Assembly: GCA_949297185.1 (NCBI GenBank)
Contig: CASFRM010000005.1
Span: 1-64,000 of the forward strand
DNA: 64,000 nt
Source: an uncultured Pseudomonadota bacterium
GTDB taxonomy: Bacteria; Pseudomonadota; Alphaproteobacteria; RF32; CAG-239
Reading direction: 5' to 3'
The stretch's first letter is position 1. Each line of letters opens with the position of its first letter. A program made the translations under genes and the position numbers. The notes under the pieces were generated by a model. It searched no databases. It was given only the letters and a program-made list of their open reading frames with translations, and had not been told where the DNA came from. This document shows, in pieces, positions 33,757 through 42,472 of this stretch.

Positions 33757-35502
33757 TTACTCTTCTCTTTCAATCACCGGCCATTTACCATCGGCGATCT
33801 GCTCCAAAGTTTTGTTAGGCTTGCCAAACCGCAAATTATAAATCCAATAATTTGCCATCACTCTTTCAATATAAATTCTGGTTTCTGCCGCCGGTATTAC
33901 CTCAATAAACAATAGCGGATCCCCGCCATACTTGGCATTTTTTTGCCATTTTACCAAATTTGTCGGTCCGCCGTTATAAGCCGTCAGCATATAAAACAAA
34001 TTTCCCTCAATAAACGGCTTGTTTAACAAATAGTCCACATACATCTGCCCCAGCTGCAAATTATATTCCGGATTAAGCAATTTATCCTTATTTTGTTTTA
34101 CCGACTTATCACCACTGACATGATATGCCGTATTCGGCATCAGCTGCATCAATCCTCGTGCACCGGCTCTGCTGGTCGCATTGTCCTTAAATGCTGATTC
34201 CTGCCTGATTAAAGCCAACACCAAAGCCTCATCAACTTTTAGGTCTTGCTCATCATACCACTTTGGCAACGGATAAAGCTCTTTATCATATTTTCCGGCC
34301 GGCAACGCTTCCCTCTTACTTCTGGCAATGGCAATCACCAACGAATGCATTCCTTCTTGTGTTGCAATAAGAATCACCGCTTCTTTTTGCTTATCACTCA
34401 AGTTCTCATACACATTCCAAATTTCTCTCTCTGCCAACTCCTTCTGCTCAATTTCAATCAAGAGCAAAAATCTGACCATAGCTTCCGATTGTGTAATTTC
34501 ATCAATATAATCATAAGTATCAAAGTCATTAATATAGCTGTCATCATCAAAAGCAAAATCCAAATTACCGCTTAATTTATAAGCCGCCAATATCCCGTAA
34601 AAAGTATATTTGTATTTAGCCGCCTGTTTTAACATTTCTTGCGCTTTAAGGATATTCCCCGTTTTTTCATAAGCTCTTGCCGCCCAAAAAGCACCGGCAG
34701 CTACCAACCACTCATCTGAATTTTTAGAATTTCCCAATCTGGCAAAATAACTCGCCGCCTTTTTATAATTTTTCAACTTCCACGAGGCCAAACCGGCTAC
34801 CCAAGTTGCCGTTCCCGAATTATGCCTTTTTGAGGCTTTAATTCCCCATTCCAAAGCCTTTTTATCATAATTGTCTACTAAATATTTAAGCGCCAGTGTC
34901 GCGGCCAATCCATCCCAATAAGGCTTTGGCGCCAATTTTTGAAACCTTTTATTTTCCAAGATTTGCCTTGCCGGCAAAGTTTTTCCTTTGGCAATATAAG
35001 AGCGGAATTTTTTACTCTGTTTAACCAAAAAGTTTCTATCAGAGGCACTCAATTTTTCTAAATATTTCAATGATATCTTTTTGGTTTCATCAACCTCCGA
35101 TTCAAGATTTTTTTCACCTTGTATGTATGCGCATTTTTTGCGTTTACTCAATCGATAAAGCCTTTTTGCCTGCGGAAAATCTTCATAACCGAGCAGCCAA
35201 TCCACCAATTCATCACAAGAAGTTTTATATTTGGCATGCAAATATTTTTCGGCCAACACATGCCCGAGCAAAATTTGATTATCAATTTTTGGAGTTAACT
35301 TATCAACTTTTTCAAAATCGCCTTTTTCAATATAATCAAACAGTTGTTTATATTTTTTAATATCGCTCTTTGACAAATCAAATTTTTCGGTAATTTTATC
35401 ATATACTTCAGGCGTCAACACATTGACGGCAGCACGCCCATCACTTGCCAAAAACGAGCAAAGCAAGAACTGGATAAAGATTAAAAAGCTAAAGTGTTTC
35501 AT
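33757..35502 (-). CDS. Soluble lytic murein transglycosylase, Slt70-like
   Basis: The protein of about 581 residues has a signal peptide, a long alpha-superhelix of short repeats (residues 40-420) and a C-terminal SLT domain. ALIRQESAF carries the catalytic Glu, followed by SRAGARGLMQLMPNTA and the closing TAYNGGP motif. It cleaves peptidoglycan glycan strands to anhydromuropeptides. The ATG at 35502, 4 bases after the preceding gene's stop, is chosen; a longer open frame overlaps that gene. It is the third gene of an operon with two secreted paralogues, which may be its partners. Confidence 0.93.
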   Translation of the reverse strand: MKHFSFLIFIQFLLCSFLASDGRAAVNVLTPEVYDKITEKFDLSKSDIKKYKQLFDYIEKGDFEKVDKLTPKIDNQILLGHVLAEKYLHAKYKTSCDELVDWLLGYEDFPQAKRLYRLSKRKKCAYIQGEKNLESEVDETKKISLKYLEKLSASDRNFLVKQSKKFRSYIAKGKTLPARQILENKRFQKLAPKPYWDGLAATLALKYLVDNYDKKALEWGIKASKRHNSGTATWVAGLASWKLKNYKKAASYFARLGNSKNSDEWLVAAGAFWAARAYEKTGNILKAQEMLKQAAKYKYTFYGILAAYKLSGNLDFAFDDDSYINDFDTYDYIDEITQSEAMVRFLLLIEIEQKELAEREIWNVYENLSDKQKEAVILIATQEGMHSLVIAIARSKREALPAGKYDKELYPLPKWYDEQDLKVDEALVLALIRQESAFKDNATSRAGARGLMQLMPNTAYHVSGDKSVKQNKDKLLNPEYNLQLGQMYVDYLLNKPFIEGNLFYMLTAYNGGPTNLVKWQKNAKYGGDPLLFIEVIPAAETRIYIERVMANYWIYNLRFGKPNKTLEQIADGKWPVIEREE

Positions 35503-35506
35503 TAAT

Positions 35507-36271
35507 CTATTTAGACAACCAAACAATTTTATTTGCACATTCGACTGCAGTCATTCCCTTAACCCGACAACGATTTACTATAATATTCGGAGCCTTGTCC
35601 ATGTTATAGCAACCATCACCGATTAAGGCATAGTTATAATAAGTCTGAGTATTTGGCATAACATCAGAAAAAGAAAGGGTTGTTGTCATATCCGGCCATA
35701 CCAATTTTACATCTAAGCTGGTAATCTTTTGATCCAAATTTGAGAGTATATTAAACCTAACATTACAACCGGCCGCAGATGAAATATAATTAGTGATTTC
35801 AAACTGATCATAAAACAAAAAGATATTTGAAACCTTCTTCATTCGCCCTTTTTCATCGACCTCAACAAAAGCCTGCCCACCTCTTTGCGAACCATCTACT
35901 GTCGGTGTATTCAGTCGATAAAGTTCGCCTTCGGGAATAAAAACATCTTCCTCTTCATTTTGCGGCAAAACCGGCCTAGGCGGCTCGGCATTGCCAAACC
36001 TCATTTTAGCATTAAACAAATCCTCTGGGTTAACTCTTTCTGTTTCATCGGTAACAAACGCATTTTGCACATCTAAAACAGTTTTATCAACAACTTCGGG
36101 CTCCTCTTTCTTTTCAGGTGCTGCGCTTGGTAGCTTCATTGCCGGCGCAATCTTTTGCGGAGCAGACAAAGTATGTGCCGAGAATGTCTGCGCATAGGCT
36201 AAAGTTGCCGCCATAAAACCGCAGGTTAACGCCACTCCGCCAAGCAGATAGGATTTCACCACCTTTTTCAA
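35507..36271 (-). CDS. Secreted hypothetical protein, paralogue of its upstream neighbour
   Basis: The 254-residue protein has a signal peptide (LAYAQ) and a Pro/Glu-rich linker. A C-terminal domain follows with CNVRF, LDVKLVWPDM, GDGCYNMD, NRCRVKGMTAVECANKIVWLS. The domain matches, in order and spacing of Cys and Trp, the domain of the protein encoded just upstream (36272-37030). It begins with TTG directly after that gene's TAG; GAGGGA lies 6 bases upstream. The domain looks like an Ig-like beta sandwich with two disulphides. I know no named family. It precedes the transglycosylase by 4 bases. Confidence 0.75.
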   Translation of the reverse strand: MKKVVKSYLLGGVALTCGFMAATLAYAQTFSAHTLSAPQKIAPAMKLPSAAPEKKEEPEVVDKTVLDVQNAFVTDETERVNPEDLFNAKMRFGNAEPPRPVLPQNEEEDVFIPEGELYRLNTPTVDGSQRGGQAFVEVDEKGRMKKVSNIFLFYDQFEITNYISSAAGCNVRFNILSNLDQKITSLDVKLVWPDMTTTLSFSDVMPNTQTYYNYALIGDGCYNMDKAPNIIVNRCRVKGMTAVECANKIVWLSK

Positions 36272-37030
36272 CTAGTTTCCCTCATTTGTAGAAGTTGTAG
36301 TCTGACTTTCGGAAGCACTGTTTTTATCTTCCTTAGTCGTAATACTTTCAATAGTTGCAGAAGCATCGGCAATCATTTTATCAACTTCTTTTCTCATATT
36401 TGCCATTTCTTCGTCTTCAATGACGATTTGTTTATCATAAGAAGTTTCTTTAAACTCGGTATAATACTCCGGCATTTTTGGACTTACATATTGGAAGATA
36501 TTGGCGCACTGATCTTTACTTGTTTTTCCGCTCACGGCCAAAGTACCGCAATTATTTACCGTAACTTCCATATCATTAAGCAACAAGAAGCATCTATCGG
36601 TATCGACTTGAGTTTTCATAGATATTTGTTGCATTGATTTAATCGGTGGCAACTTAACATTAAGATCGATTGTTTTAGAATTAAAGCTTGCCGTAGAATA
36701 TCTTGAACGAGCAGCTCTCGGAGCGATTCTTCTTTTTTCTTTATCTTCTCTTTCTTCCAAATCTATCATATCAGAAACGACTTCGTCTTCCCAACGCAAA
36801 GTAATTGACATATTTGAAACATCGGCATTGGTACGATTAAAGAAGGTAGCACCTATATTGCAATGTAAAACTTTTCCGTCGGCATTTTTTTCAGGAATGA
36901 CATCATGAATTTTAAACAAAATCTCTCCGACGCCAGTATCTTCTTTTTCTGCAGCCAAAGCCGGATTAACCATCAGCACGGCAGCAGACACGCCCAACAT
37001 TTTCACAAAAGAATCAAACCCTTTAATCAT
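36272..37030 (-). CDS. Secreted hypothetical protein with Ig-like domain and acidic/Ser-Thr tail
   Basis: The 252-residue protein has a signal peptide (NPALAAE), then a domain with CNIGATFFN, SITLRWEDE, DTDRCFLLLN, NNCGTLAVSGKTSKDQCANIFQYVS. This parallels the next gene's product. The C-terminus is a charged helix followed by a Ser/Thr/Asn-rich tail. AAGGAG lies 13 bases before the ATG. It is first in a three-gene operon: two paralogues, then the lytic transglycosylase. A role in cell-wall remodelling is inferred from that context only. Confidence 0.75.
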   Translation of the reverse strand: MIKGFDSFVKMLGVSAAVLMVNPALAAEKEDTGVGEILFKIHDVIPEKNADGKVLHCNIGATFFNRTNADVSNMSITLRWEDEVVSDMIDLEEREDKEKRRIAPRAARSRYSTASFNSKTIDLNVKLPPIKSMQQISMKTQVDTDRCFLLLNDMEVTVNNCGTLAVSGKTSKDQCANIFQYVSPKMPEYYTEFKETSYDKQIVIEDEEMANMRKEVDKMIADASATIESITTKEDKNSASESQTTTSTNEGN

Positions 37031-37127
37031 ATTTGCGTCAACTCCTTAAACTATAAAAGACCCATTACAAACATAATATAAGAAAAAATCTAAAAAACCA
37101 TTAAATATTAAAAAAAATGCTATCTTG

Positions 37128-37898
37128 TTAATTGTTTTTATCAATTTCGTTTTTAAGCCGCAACACATCTGCCCACATTTTAGCCTTTTGAGCAGGTGTT
37201 CTCAGCAAATAAGCTGGGTGATATCCGACCATGACCTTAATATTTCTGCCGTCATCAGCGGTATAATCCATCCATTTTCCTCTTAGTTTTGAGACAGTCT
37301 CCGAAATTTCCAACAGTGAATTAGCGGCAACCGCTCCCAAAGTAAAAATATAATTAGGCTTAACAATCTCGATTTGTTTTTTCAAAAACGGCAGGCATAT
37401 TGCAATTTCGGCATCAGAAGGAGCTCTGTTTCCTGGCGGACGCCAAGGCAATATATTGCATATATAGCAATGTTCTCTATCCAAACCTATGGCCGCCAAA
37501 ATTTTATTTAACAACTGACCGCTTCTGCCCACAAAAGCCTTTCCTATCATATCTTCTTCGGCTCCGGGAGCTTCACCGATAAACATAATTTTTGCCTTTG
37601 GATTACCATCGCCGATAACTGTATTTTTAGCATTATATTTCAAAGCGCATCCGTCAAAATTTTCGACAATTCTTTTAAGCTCTTCCATAGATGATATATT
37701 TTGACACAATGCCGCAGCGCTTTTAACCGATTCGATACCAGCCACCGCAGAATAAGGAATTTTATTTTTTGCGATTTCGATTTTTTCTTCCGGAACAGGC
37801 TTCATACAAGTATACGGCTCATCACCGCAAGTTTCATCAACTCCGGACAAAATATAAAAATCCAAACAATCTTTCAAATTCAATGTATTCTCACTCAT
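37128..37898 (-). CDS. Uracil-DNA glycosylase, family 4-like
   Basis: The 256-residue protein has motif [21 protein letters not shown] (residues about 108-127) and motif C HPAYLLR near 226, as in thermostable family 4 UDGs that remove uracil from DNA. Family 4 has four Cys for an iron-sulphur cluster. Here the first pair reads FDGC and the third site reads LPWRPPGNR where KCRPPGNR is usual, so two of the four Cys are missing. I recall the same change in other alphaproteobacterial homologues. An N-terminal extension of about 70 residues is poorly conserved. No Shine-Dalgarno is seen. Monocistronic. Confidence 0.85.
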   Translation of the reverse strand: MSENTLNLKDCLDFYILSGVDETCGDEPYTCMKPVPEEKIEIAKNKIPYSAVAGIESVKSAAALCQNISSMEELKRIVENFDGCALKYNAKNTVIGDGNPKAKIMFIGEAPGAEEDMIGKAFVGRSGQLLNKILAAIGLDREHCYICNILPWRPPGNRAPSDAEIAICLPFLKKQIEIVKPNYIFTLGAVAANSLLEISETVSKLRGKWMDYTADDGRNIKVMVGYHPAYLLRTPAQKAKMWADVLRLKNEIDKNN

Positions 37899-38051
37899 GC
37901 GTTAAATTTAAGTCAAATATAAGCCATAAGCAAGAATAAACATTTATTTGCACAAATTTAATGATATATTTATAAAGGTATTGTATGATTGCAAAACATT
38001 TGTAATAATAGTTGACTGTAAACAATCAGAAAATCACGAGAAATTTTGACA

Positions 38052-39854
38052 ATGAGCAAAATAAGTTTTTTATCAATTTTAATGGTCTCCACGGCTCTTT
38101 TTGTATCATGCTCACCGATTGTAAATGAGCATGACACAACTGTACCGGTAAAACAAGAAACGACAGCACAACTAGATTCCAATTCTTACGGTGCCTATCT
38201 ATCCGGAATGGTTGCTCAAATACGCAAAGATTACGACGGCGCAGCCGATTATTACAAAATTGCCAGCGACAAAGATCCCGACAACATAGAATTGATAAAT
38301 CGCCTCTACATTTTGCTAACATCAAAAGGACGCGTTGAAGAAGCTGCCGTCTACGCCGACAAAGCCATAGCCCTAAACACGGACAATAATTTTGCCCACA
38401 TTCTTGTTGCAGCCAAACAACTCCATGACGGCAACTATAAAGCTTCATTGACAACGACAGAAAAGATTAAAGAACCCACCTACAGTGCTCTTATGGTACC
38501 TGTTATAAATGCGTGGAACTATGCCGGCATGGGCGAAGAGAACAAAGCTTTTACTGAGCTCAAAAAACTAAAAAAAGAAAAAGGCTTTATTCACTTATAC
38601 AACCAACAACGAGCCATGCTCTTAGACTATTTCAATCAAACTACTGAGGCCGAAAAGGCATATGAGAAAATGCTACAAGACAAAAACGGCGAAATATCGG
38701 TAAGGATGCTTGAATTAGTAACCAATTTCTATATCCGCAACAATCAAAAAGACAAAGCCGTTGTTATGATGAACACAATGGTTAATGGGCAATATCTCGA
38801 CAACCTTCTGGGAGCTCTCAAAAATAAAGTAAACAAGGCCGAACCTGAGAATACCAAACCCATACTAAACAGTGCTCAAATTGGTGCTGCCGAAGCTCTG
38901 TTTTCCATTGCATCTTCTTACTACCAAGAAGAATCTCTTGATGTTGCACACCTATATACCGCCCTTACCATATACATGAATCCCGACTACCACACTGCCA
39001 AAATTTTAATGGCTGATATTTATGAAACGAGGGAAATGTACGATGATGCCAACAAGATATACGACGGCATTAACTCCGATGACATTGCATATTATCCGGC
39101 GCAACTAAAAAAAGCCCGCAACATGATTAAGCAAGACGACTACAAAGGAGCCGAGATATTACTTGAGAGTCTAAACGAGGACTACGACGATATCAACATA
39201 TATATGGAACTTGGAGATGTTCTAAGACTAAACGGTCGCAATACCGAAGCCATAGAATACTATGATAAAGCCATAAGCAAAGCCGACAACAATGTCACCC
39301 TATGGGTTCTATACTATGCCAAAGGCATCTCGCTGGAAAAACTTGGTCGCATGGAAGAAGCCGAAGAATATCTGCTCAAAGCCTACAATATAAATCGCCA
39401 CTTTTTAGTACTAAACCACATAGGTTATAGCTGGATAAAGCAAGGCAAAAAAGTAAATGAAGCTTTTGAAATGATAGTTTCGGCATACAACCAAGCTCCT
39501 TTTGACCCCAACATAAACGACAGTCTGGGTTTTGCTTTATATAACCTAGGCTATTATAACATGTCGCTAAAATATATGGAAAAAGCAGCCGATATGTATC
39601 CATCTTCTGCAGTTATCAACTCACACTTAGGCGATGCTTATTGGTTAGCCGGTCGTAAAAACGAGGCCAGATTCCAGTGGCAACATGCTCTTCAGTTAAA
39701 AGACGATACCGGTGAATTAGACCGCAAAGAAACAAAAAATAAACTCCGCAACGGCATAAAAAAAGCTCCGGAATTGAACTACGATAAAGACAAGATCGAA
39801 CAGGCCATAAAGAAGATTCGAAAAACCGGCAAACAATCATCCGTAAAACTGTAA
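38052..39854 (+). CDS. TPR-repeat lipoprotein
   Basis: The protein of about 600 residues has a lipoprotein-like signal (FVSC near residue 20) and then many tetratricopeptide repeats: for example SYGAYLSGMVAQIRKDYDGA, and in the C-terminal half AIEYYDKAISKADN and LKYMEKAADMYPSSAVINSH. Such proteins scaffold assemblies at the inner face of the outer membrane. The ATG at 38052 is preferred over a TTG two codons earlier. It stands alone; the flagellin gene converges from the other side. Sequence gives no partner. Confidence 0.82.
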   Translation: MSKISFLSILMVSTALFVSCSPIVNEHDTTVPVKQETTAQLDSNSYGAYLSGMVAQIRKDYDGAADYYKIASDKDPDNIELINRLYILLTSKGRVEEAAVYADKAIALNTDNNFAHILVAAKQLHDGNYKASLTTTEKIKEPTYSALMVPVINAWNYAGMGEENKAFTELKKLKKEKGFIHLYNQQRAMLLDYFNQTTEAEKAYEKMLQDKNGEISVRMLELVTNFYIRNNQKDKAVVMMNTMVNGQYLDNLLGALKNKVNKAEPENTKPILNSAQIGAAEALFSIASSYYQEESLDVAHLYTALTIYMNPDYHTAKILMADIYETREMYDDANKIYDGINSDDIAYYPAQLKKARNMIKQDDYKGAEILLESLNEDYDDINIYMELGDVLRLNGRNTEAIEYYDKAISKADNNVTLWVLYYAKGISLEKLGRMEEAEEYLLKAYNINRHFLVLNHIGYSWIKQGKKVNEAFEMIVSAYNQAPFDPNINDSLGFALYNLGYYNMSLKYMEKAADMYPSSAVINSHLGDAYWLAGRKNEARFQWQHALQLKDDTGELDRKETKNKLRNGIKKAPELNYDKDKIEQAIKKIRKTGKQSSVKL

Positions 39855-39862
39855 GTATTTTA

Positions 39863-39911
39863 CCGCCTTAAATGGGTTTTCTGTATTAGTTCCCCTTTAT
39901 ACGCCGTTTTA
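39863..39911. repeat. Dispersed repeat, copy 1 (at the 3' end of the flagellin gene)
   Basis: This stretch shares TTTTCTGTATTAGTT and TTATACGCCGTTTTA, with similar flanks, with 60137-60185. Overall identity is about 80 percent over 49 bases. Here it covers the intergenic gap and the flagellin stop codon. Confidence 0.6.
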
Positions 39912-41771
39912 AAACAAACTCAAGACACTGCGTGCTGATTGCGAGGCTAGAGATAGTGAATTAATCGCCAACTGTTGACGAGTCTGTAAGGTTAAGTATT
40001 CGGCGCTGGCTTCATTCATATCGGCCAAGGTTAAATTATCGGCTCCGGTTTCCAATACATCGGTCATAGCTTCAGTAAAATTAATACGGGTTTTAATTAC
40101 CGAATAATGATTGCCAAATTCTTCTTGAAACGAACGGATTGAACTAACCGCTTTGGTTATTTCTTCCAATGATTTTTTGATTGCCGACATATCGGATAAT
40201 GTTCTCGTTTCTAAACCAAGCGACACACTGTCTACCAAAACACCGGCAATGCTGTATTTACTAGAACGACTTTCGTTAAAAGTAACTTCCAAATTTCCAC
40301 CCTTGAGCAGATTAATTCCCTGATACGAGCTATCGCTCAATAAGTTGTCATATTCTTCCAATATCTTTTTATATTGCTCGGAATATTTTTTATTTGTTTT
40401 ATCGGCTTGATACTCCATCACTCGCGAGCTGTTTTCCGCCAACATATCCGCAAGTCCTTCCGGCTGTGCTACACCAGTCGCAATCACAGTCGAATTAGGC
40501 GGTTCTTTTATTGCAGATGCTGTAATATTATCATTAACATCATCATTTATTTCATAAACTTTTCCGTTTACCGTAATTTTAGCTCCTTTAACTGCCTGAA
40601 AATTTGTTCCTCCCGATGGTGGGCTAGCAACAAAAATATTAGAAATGTTTAATTTAACTTTTGATGAAGTTAAATTTATATTCTTCACACCATAAAAAGC
40701 CCAAGTAACATTCATTTCAGCAGATGACTTATCATAAAAACTTATACTTTTATATGCAACACCCGCACCACTTGATTTTAAAAACAATTTGCTATTATCA
40801 TAAAAATTAGAAGTACATCTCACCAAACACCAACGACCAGCCGAAACTTTTAACTGCCCATCATTATAAGCATTAACAGTACAACTATTTAATCCATAAG
40901 CATCCTGTCCGCGCAAATCAATTTCCAAACTACCTTCAACATTTACAACTGCCGAATTTAACCCTTGCGAAGTTGCTCGCACATTACTTTTTTCATAAAT
41001 AGAATTATTTCCAGTAAAGGTCAATTGTCCTGCATATATTCCTGTAGTATTACTATTAGTTTCCATCATCAAATCAAGATTATGAATAGCAATTTCAGCA
41101 TTATAACTATTTGCTTGCAATACCTGTAAAGCTTTACCAGCCGCCGATACAGCCTTAACCGATAAATCACTGATTTGATTATTACCATTAAGTCTTATGG
41201 CATAGTTTGTAGTAATATTATTTGCCGCAATATCAAAACTAAGCTGCGAGTATTTATCTTTATCGGGTTGAGCAATACCGAATTTACCAACCCCAACTAA
41301 GTTTTGCCCATCTTTTAGGGTAAAGCTTTCTTCGCATTCTATATTGCCGTAAATAACAATATCGCCCTTAACACCGGAATTAATCGCGGCTTTTAGCTCT
41401 TGCCAGTTAGATACCACCGCCGCCACTCCATCTTGAGCTGCAAACCATTCTTTTTCCGGCACCGCAACCGTCATCGCCTCATTAACTACCGCGGTTGCTT
41501 GCTCCAAAAATTCCGCTCCCGAGGTCAATCCTTGGGTCGCCGCTTCGATAGTTTGGATACCTTGGCTCATGGCGTCGAGCAACGCGGTTAAATCAGCCGC
41601 CCGATTGGTCAGAGAACGAGCTTGGTAATAGGCGGACGCATTATCTATCGCCGAGTTCACTTTCTTTCCCGTCGCTAATATCAGCTGAGTTTTATCCATT
41701 TGTTTGGAGATATTTCTCAAACTTAGCAAATTATTGCGCATTGAGGCGTTTAAGGTGATATTGTTATTCAT
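39909..41771 (-). CDS. Flagellin with large beta-helix-like insert
   Basis: The 620-residue protein has flagellin D0/D1 ends: residues 1-110 (LRNISKQMDKTQLILATGKK, SAIDNASAYYQARSL) and about 480-620 (LADMNEASAEYLTLQTRQQL, LASQSARSVLSLF). Between them, residues about 130-420 are short Asn/Ser-rich strands with pectate-lyase-like features (NWQELKAAINSGVKGDIVIY, then repeated strand-turn units), likely a right-handed beta helix displayed on the filament. GGGAGGTGAGAG precedes the start, which overlaps a 51-residue ORF as ATGA. No other flagellar gene is in the window. The insert looks more AT-rich than the ends. Confidence 0.9.
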   Translation of the reverse strand: MNNNITLNASMRNNLLSLRNISKQMDKTQLILATGKKVNSAIDNASAYYQARSLTNRAADLTALLDAMSQGIQTIEAATQGLTSGAEFLEQATAVVNEAMTVAVPEKEWFAAQDGVAAVVSNWQELKAAINSGVKGDIVIYGNIECEESFTLKDGQNLVGVGKFGIAQPDKDKYSQLSFDIAANNITTNYAIRLNGNNQISDLSVKAVSAAGKALQVLQANSYNAEIAIHNLDLMMETNSNTTGIYAGQLTFTGNNSIYEKSNVRATSQGLNSAVVNVEGSLEIDLRGQDAYGLNSCTVNAYNDGQLKVSAGRWCLVRCTSNFYDNSKLFLKSSGAGVAYKSISFYDKSSAEMNVTWAFYGVKNINLTSSKVKLNISNIFVASPPSGGTNFQAVKGAKITVNGKVYEINDDVNDNITASAIKEPPNSTVIATGVAQPEGLADMLAENSSRVMEYQADKTNKKYSEQYKKILEEYDNLLSDSSYQGINLLKGGNLEVTFNESRSSKYSIAGVLVDSVSLGLETRTLSDMSAIKKSLEEITKAVSSIRSFQEEFGNHYSVIKTRINFTEAMTDVLETGADNLTLADMNEASAEYLTLQTRQQLAINSLSLASQSARSVLSLF

Positions 41772-41923
41772 CTCTCACCTCCCGCCCATTCGCGATAAAT
41801 CATATCATTTTGGCTAAGTCGATTCGCATGTATTTTAAACGCAACAAAACTTTCCGCCATATCATAGCAGAAAGCCCACAATTCCTCATTACAGAGGCTA
41901 TGTCTCAATCCTTGTGACAACAT
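41768..41923 (-). CDS. 51-residue ORF coupled to flagellin
   Basis: ATG at 41923 with AAGGA 10 bases upstream; TGA at 41768-41770 overlaps the flagellin ATG (ATGA). The product starts MLSQGLRHSLCNEELWAFCY and is a plausible amphipathic helix of mixed charge. It has no signal or membrane span. The flagellin Shine-Dalgarno lies inside its last codons, so translation of this ORF would feed ribosomes to flagellin. I recognise no FlaF, FlbT or chaperone signature. It could be a coupling leader or a small flagellin-specific factor. Confidence 0.55.
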   Translation of the reverse strand: MLSQGLRHSLCNEELWAFCYDMAESFVAFKIHANRLSQNDMIYREWAGGER

Positions 41924-41953
41924 TCTTGTTGCGTCCTTATATCTTATTTCCTT

Positions 41954-41988
41954 AAGAAAATCCCGTATGGATAGCTACTCCATACGGG
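41954..41988 (-). terminator. Hairpin at the end of the ruv/ybgC transcript
   Basis: CCCGTATGGA (41962-41971) pairs perfectly with TCCATACGGG (41979-41988) around a 7-base loop. On the minus strand ATTTTCTT follows. It separates the ybgC gene from the flagellin unit. Confidence 0.65.
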
Positions 41989-42027
41989 TCAATTATACCA
42001 AATTTTTATTTAAAAAGATATTAATTT

Positions 42028-42468
42028 TTATACCATTTTAGCCATCAAATCCTTTGGTATTCTAACCGGCTTTTTAGTAGCAAGCGACAAATGCGCCGCC
42101 TTAACATCAATACTTACCAAAAGCTCGTTATTTCTGGTAATTTCTTGATGCATAATTACCGTAACTCCACCCATATTCGTAATCTTGCAACTAACCAACA
42201 ATTCGTCATCAAGTACCGCAGGTTTCAAATAGTCTACTTCACAATGTCTGACTACCCAACCTGTCTTTTCTTCTTGTTGCAAATCTTCTTGTTGCTTAGC
42301 CCCCAAATAACGCAAATATTCCGATCTTGCCCGCTCGGCAAATTTAAGATAATTTGCATAATACACAATTCCGCCGGCATCGGTATCTTCATAATATACC
42401 CTAACCGGAAACAAAAAAACTCCGTCAACCAATTCGCCGGTAGTCGGCATAAGCGGTTTTACTATCAT
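42028..42468 (-). CDS. YbgC-type acyl-CoA thioesterase (hotdog fold)
   Basis: The 146-residue protein has the 4HBT signature VYYEDTDAGGIVYYANYLKF with catalytic Asp, then ERARSEYLRYLG. YbgC hydrolyses short acyl-CoA and is usually linked to Tol-Pal. Here it is the last gene of the ruv run, 4 bases after ruvB. In many alphaproteobacteria ruvB, ybgC and tolQRAB are neighbours; tolQ does not follow here, since a flagellin unit intervenes. Confidence 0.88.
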   Translation of the reverse strand: MIVKPLMPTTGELVDGVFLFPVRVYYEDTDAGGIVYYANYLKFAERARSEYLRYLGAKQQEDLQQEEKTGWVVRHCEVDYLKPAVLDDELLVSCKITNMGGVTVIMHQEITRNNELLVSIDVKAAHLSLATKKPVRIPKDLMAKMV

Positions 42469-42472
42469 ATCT

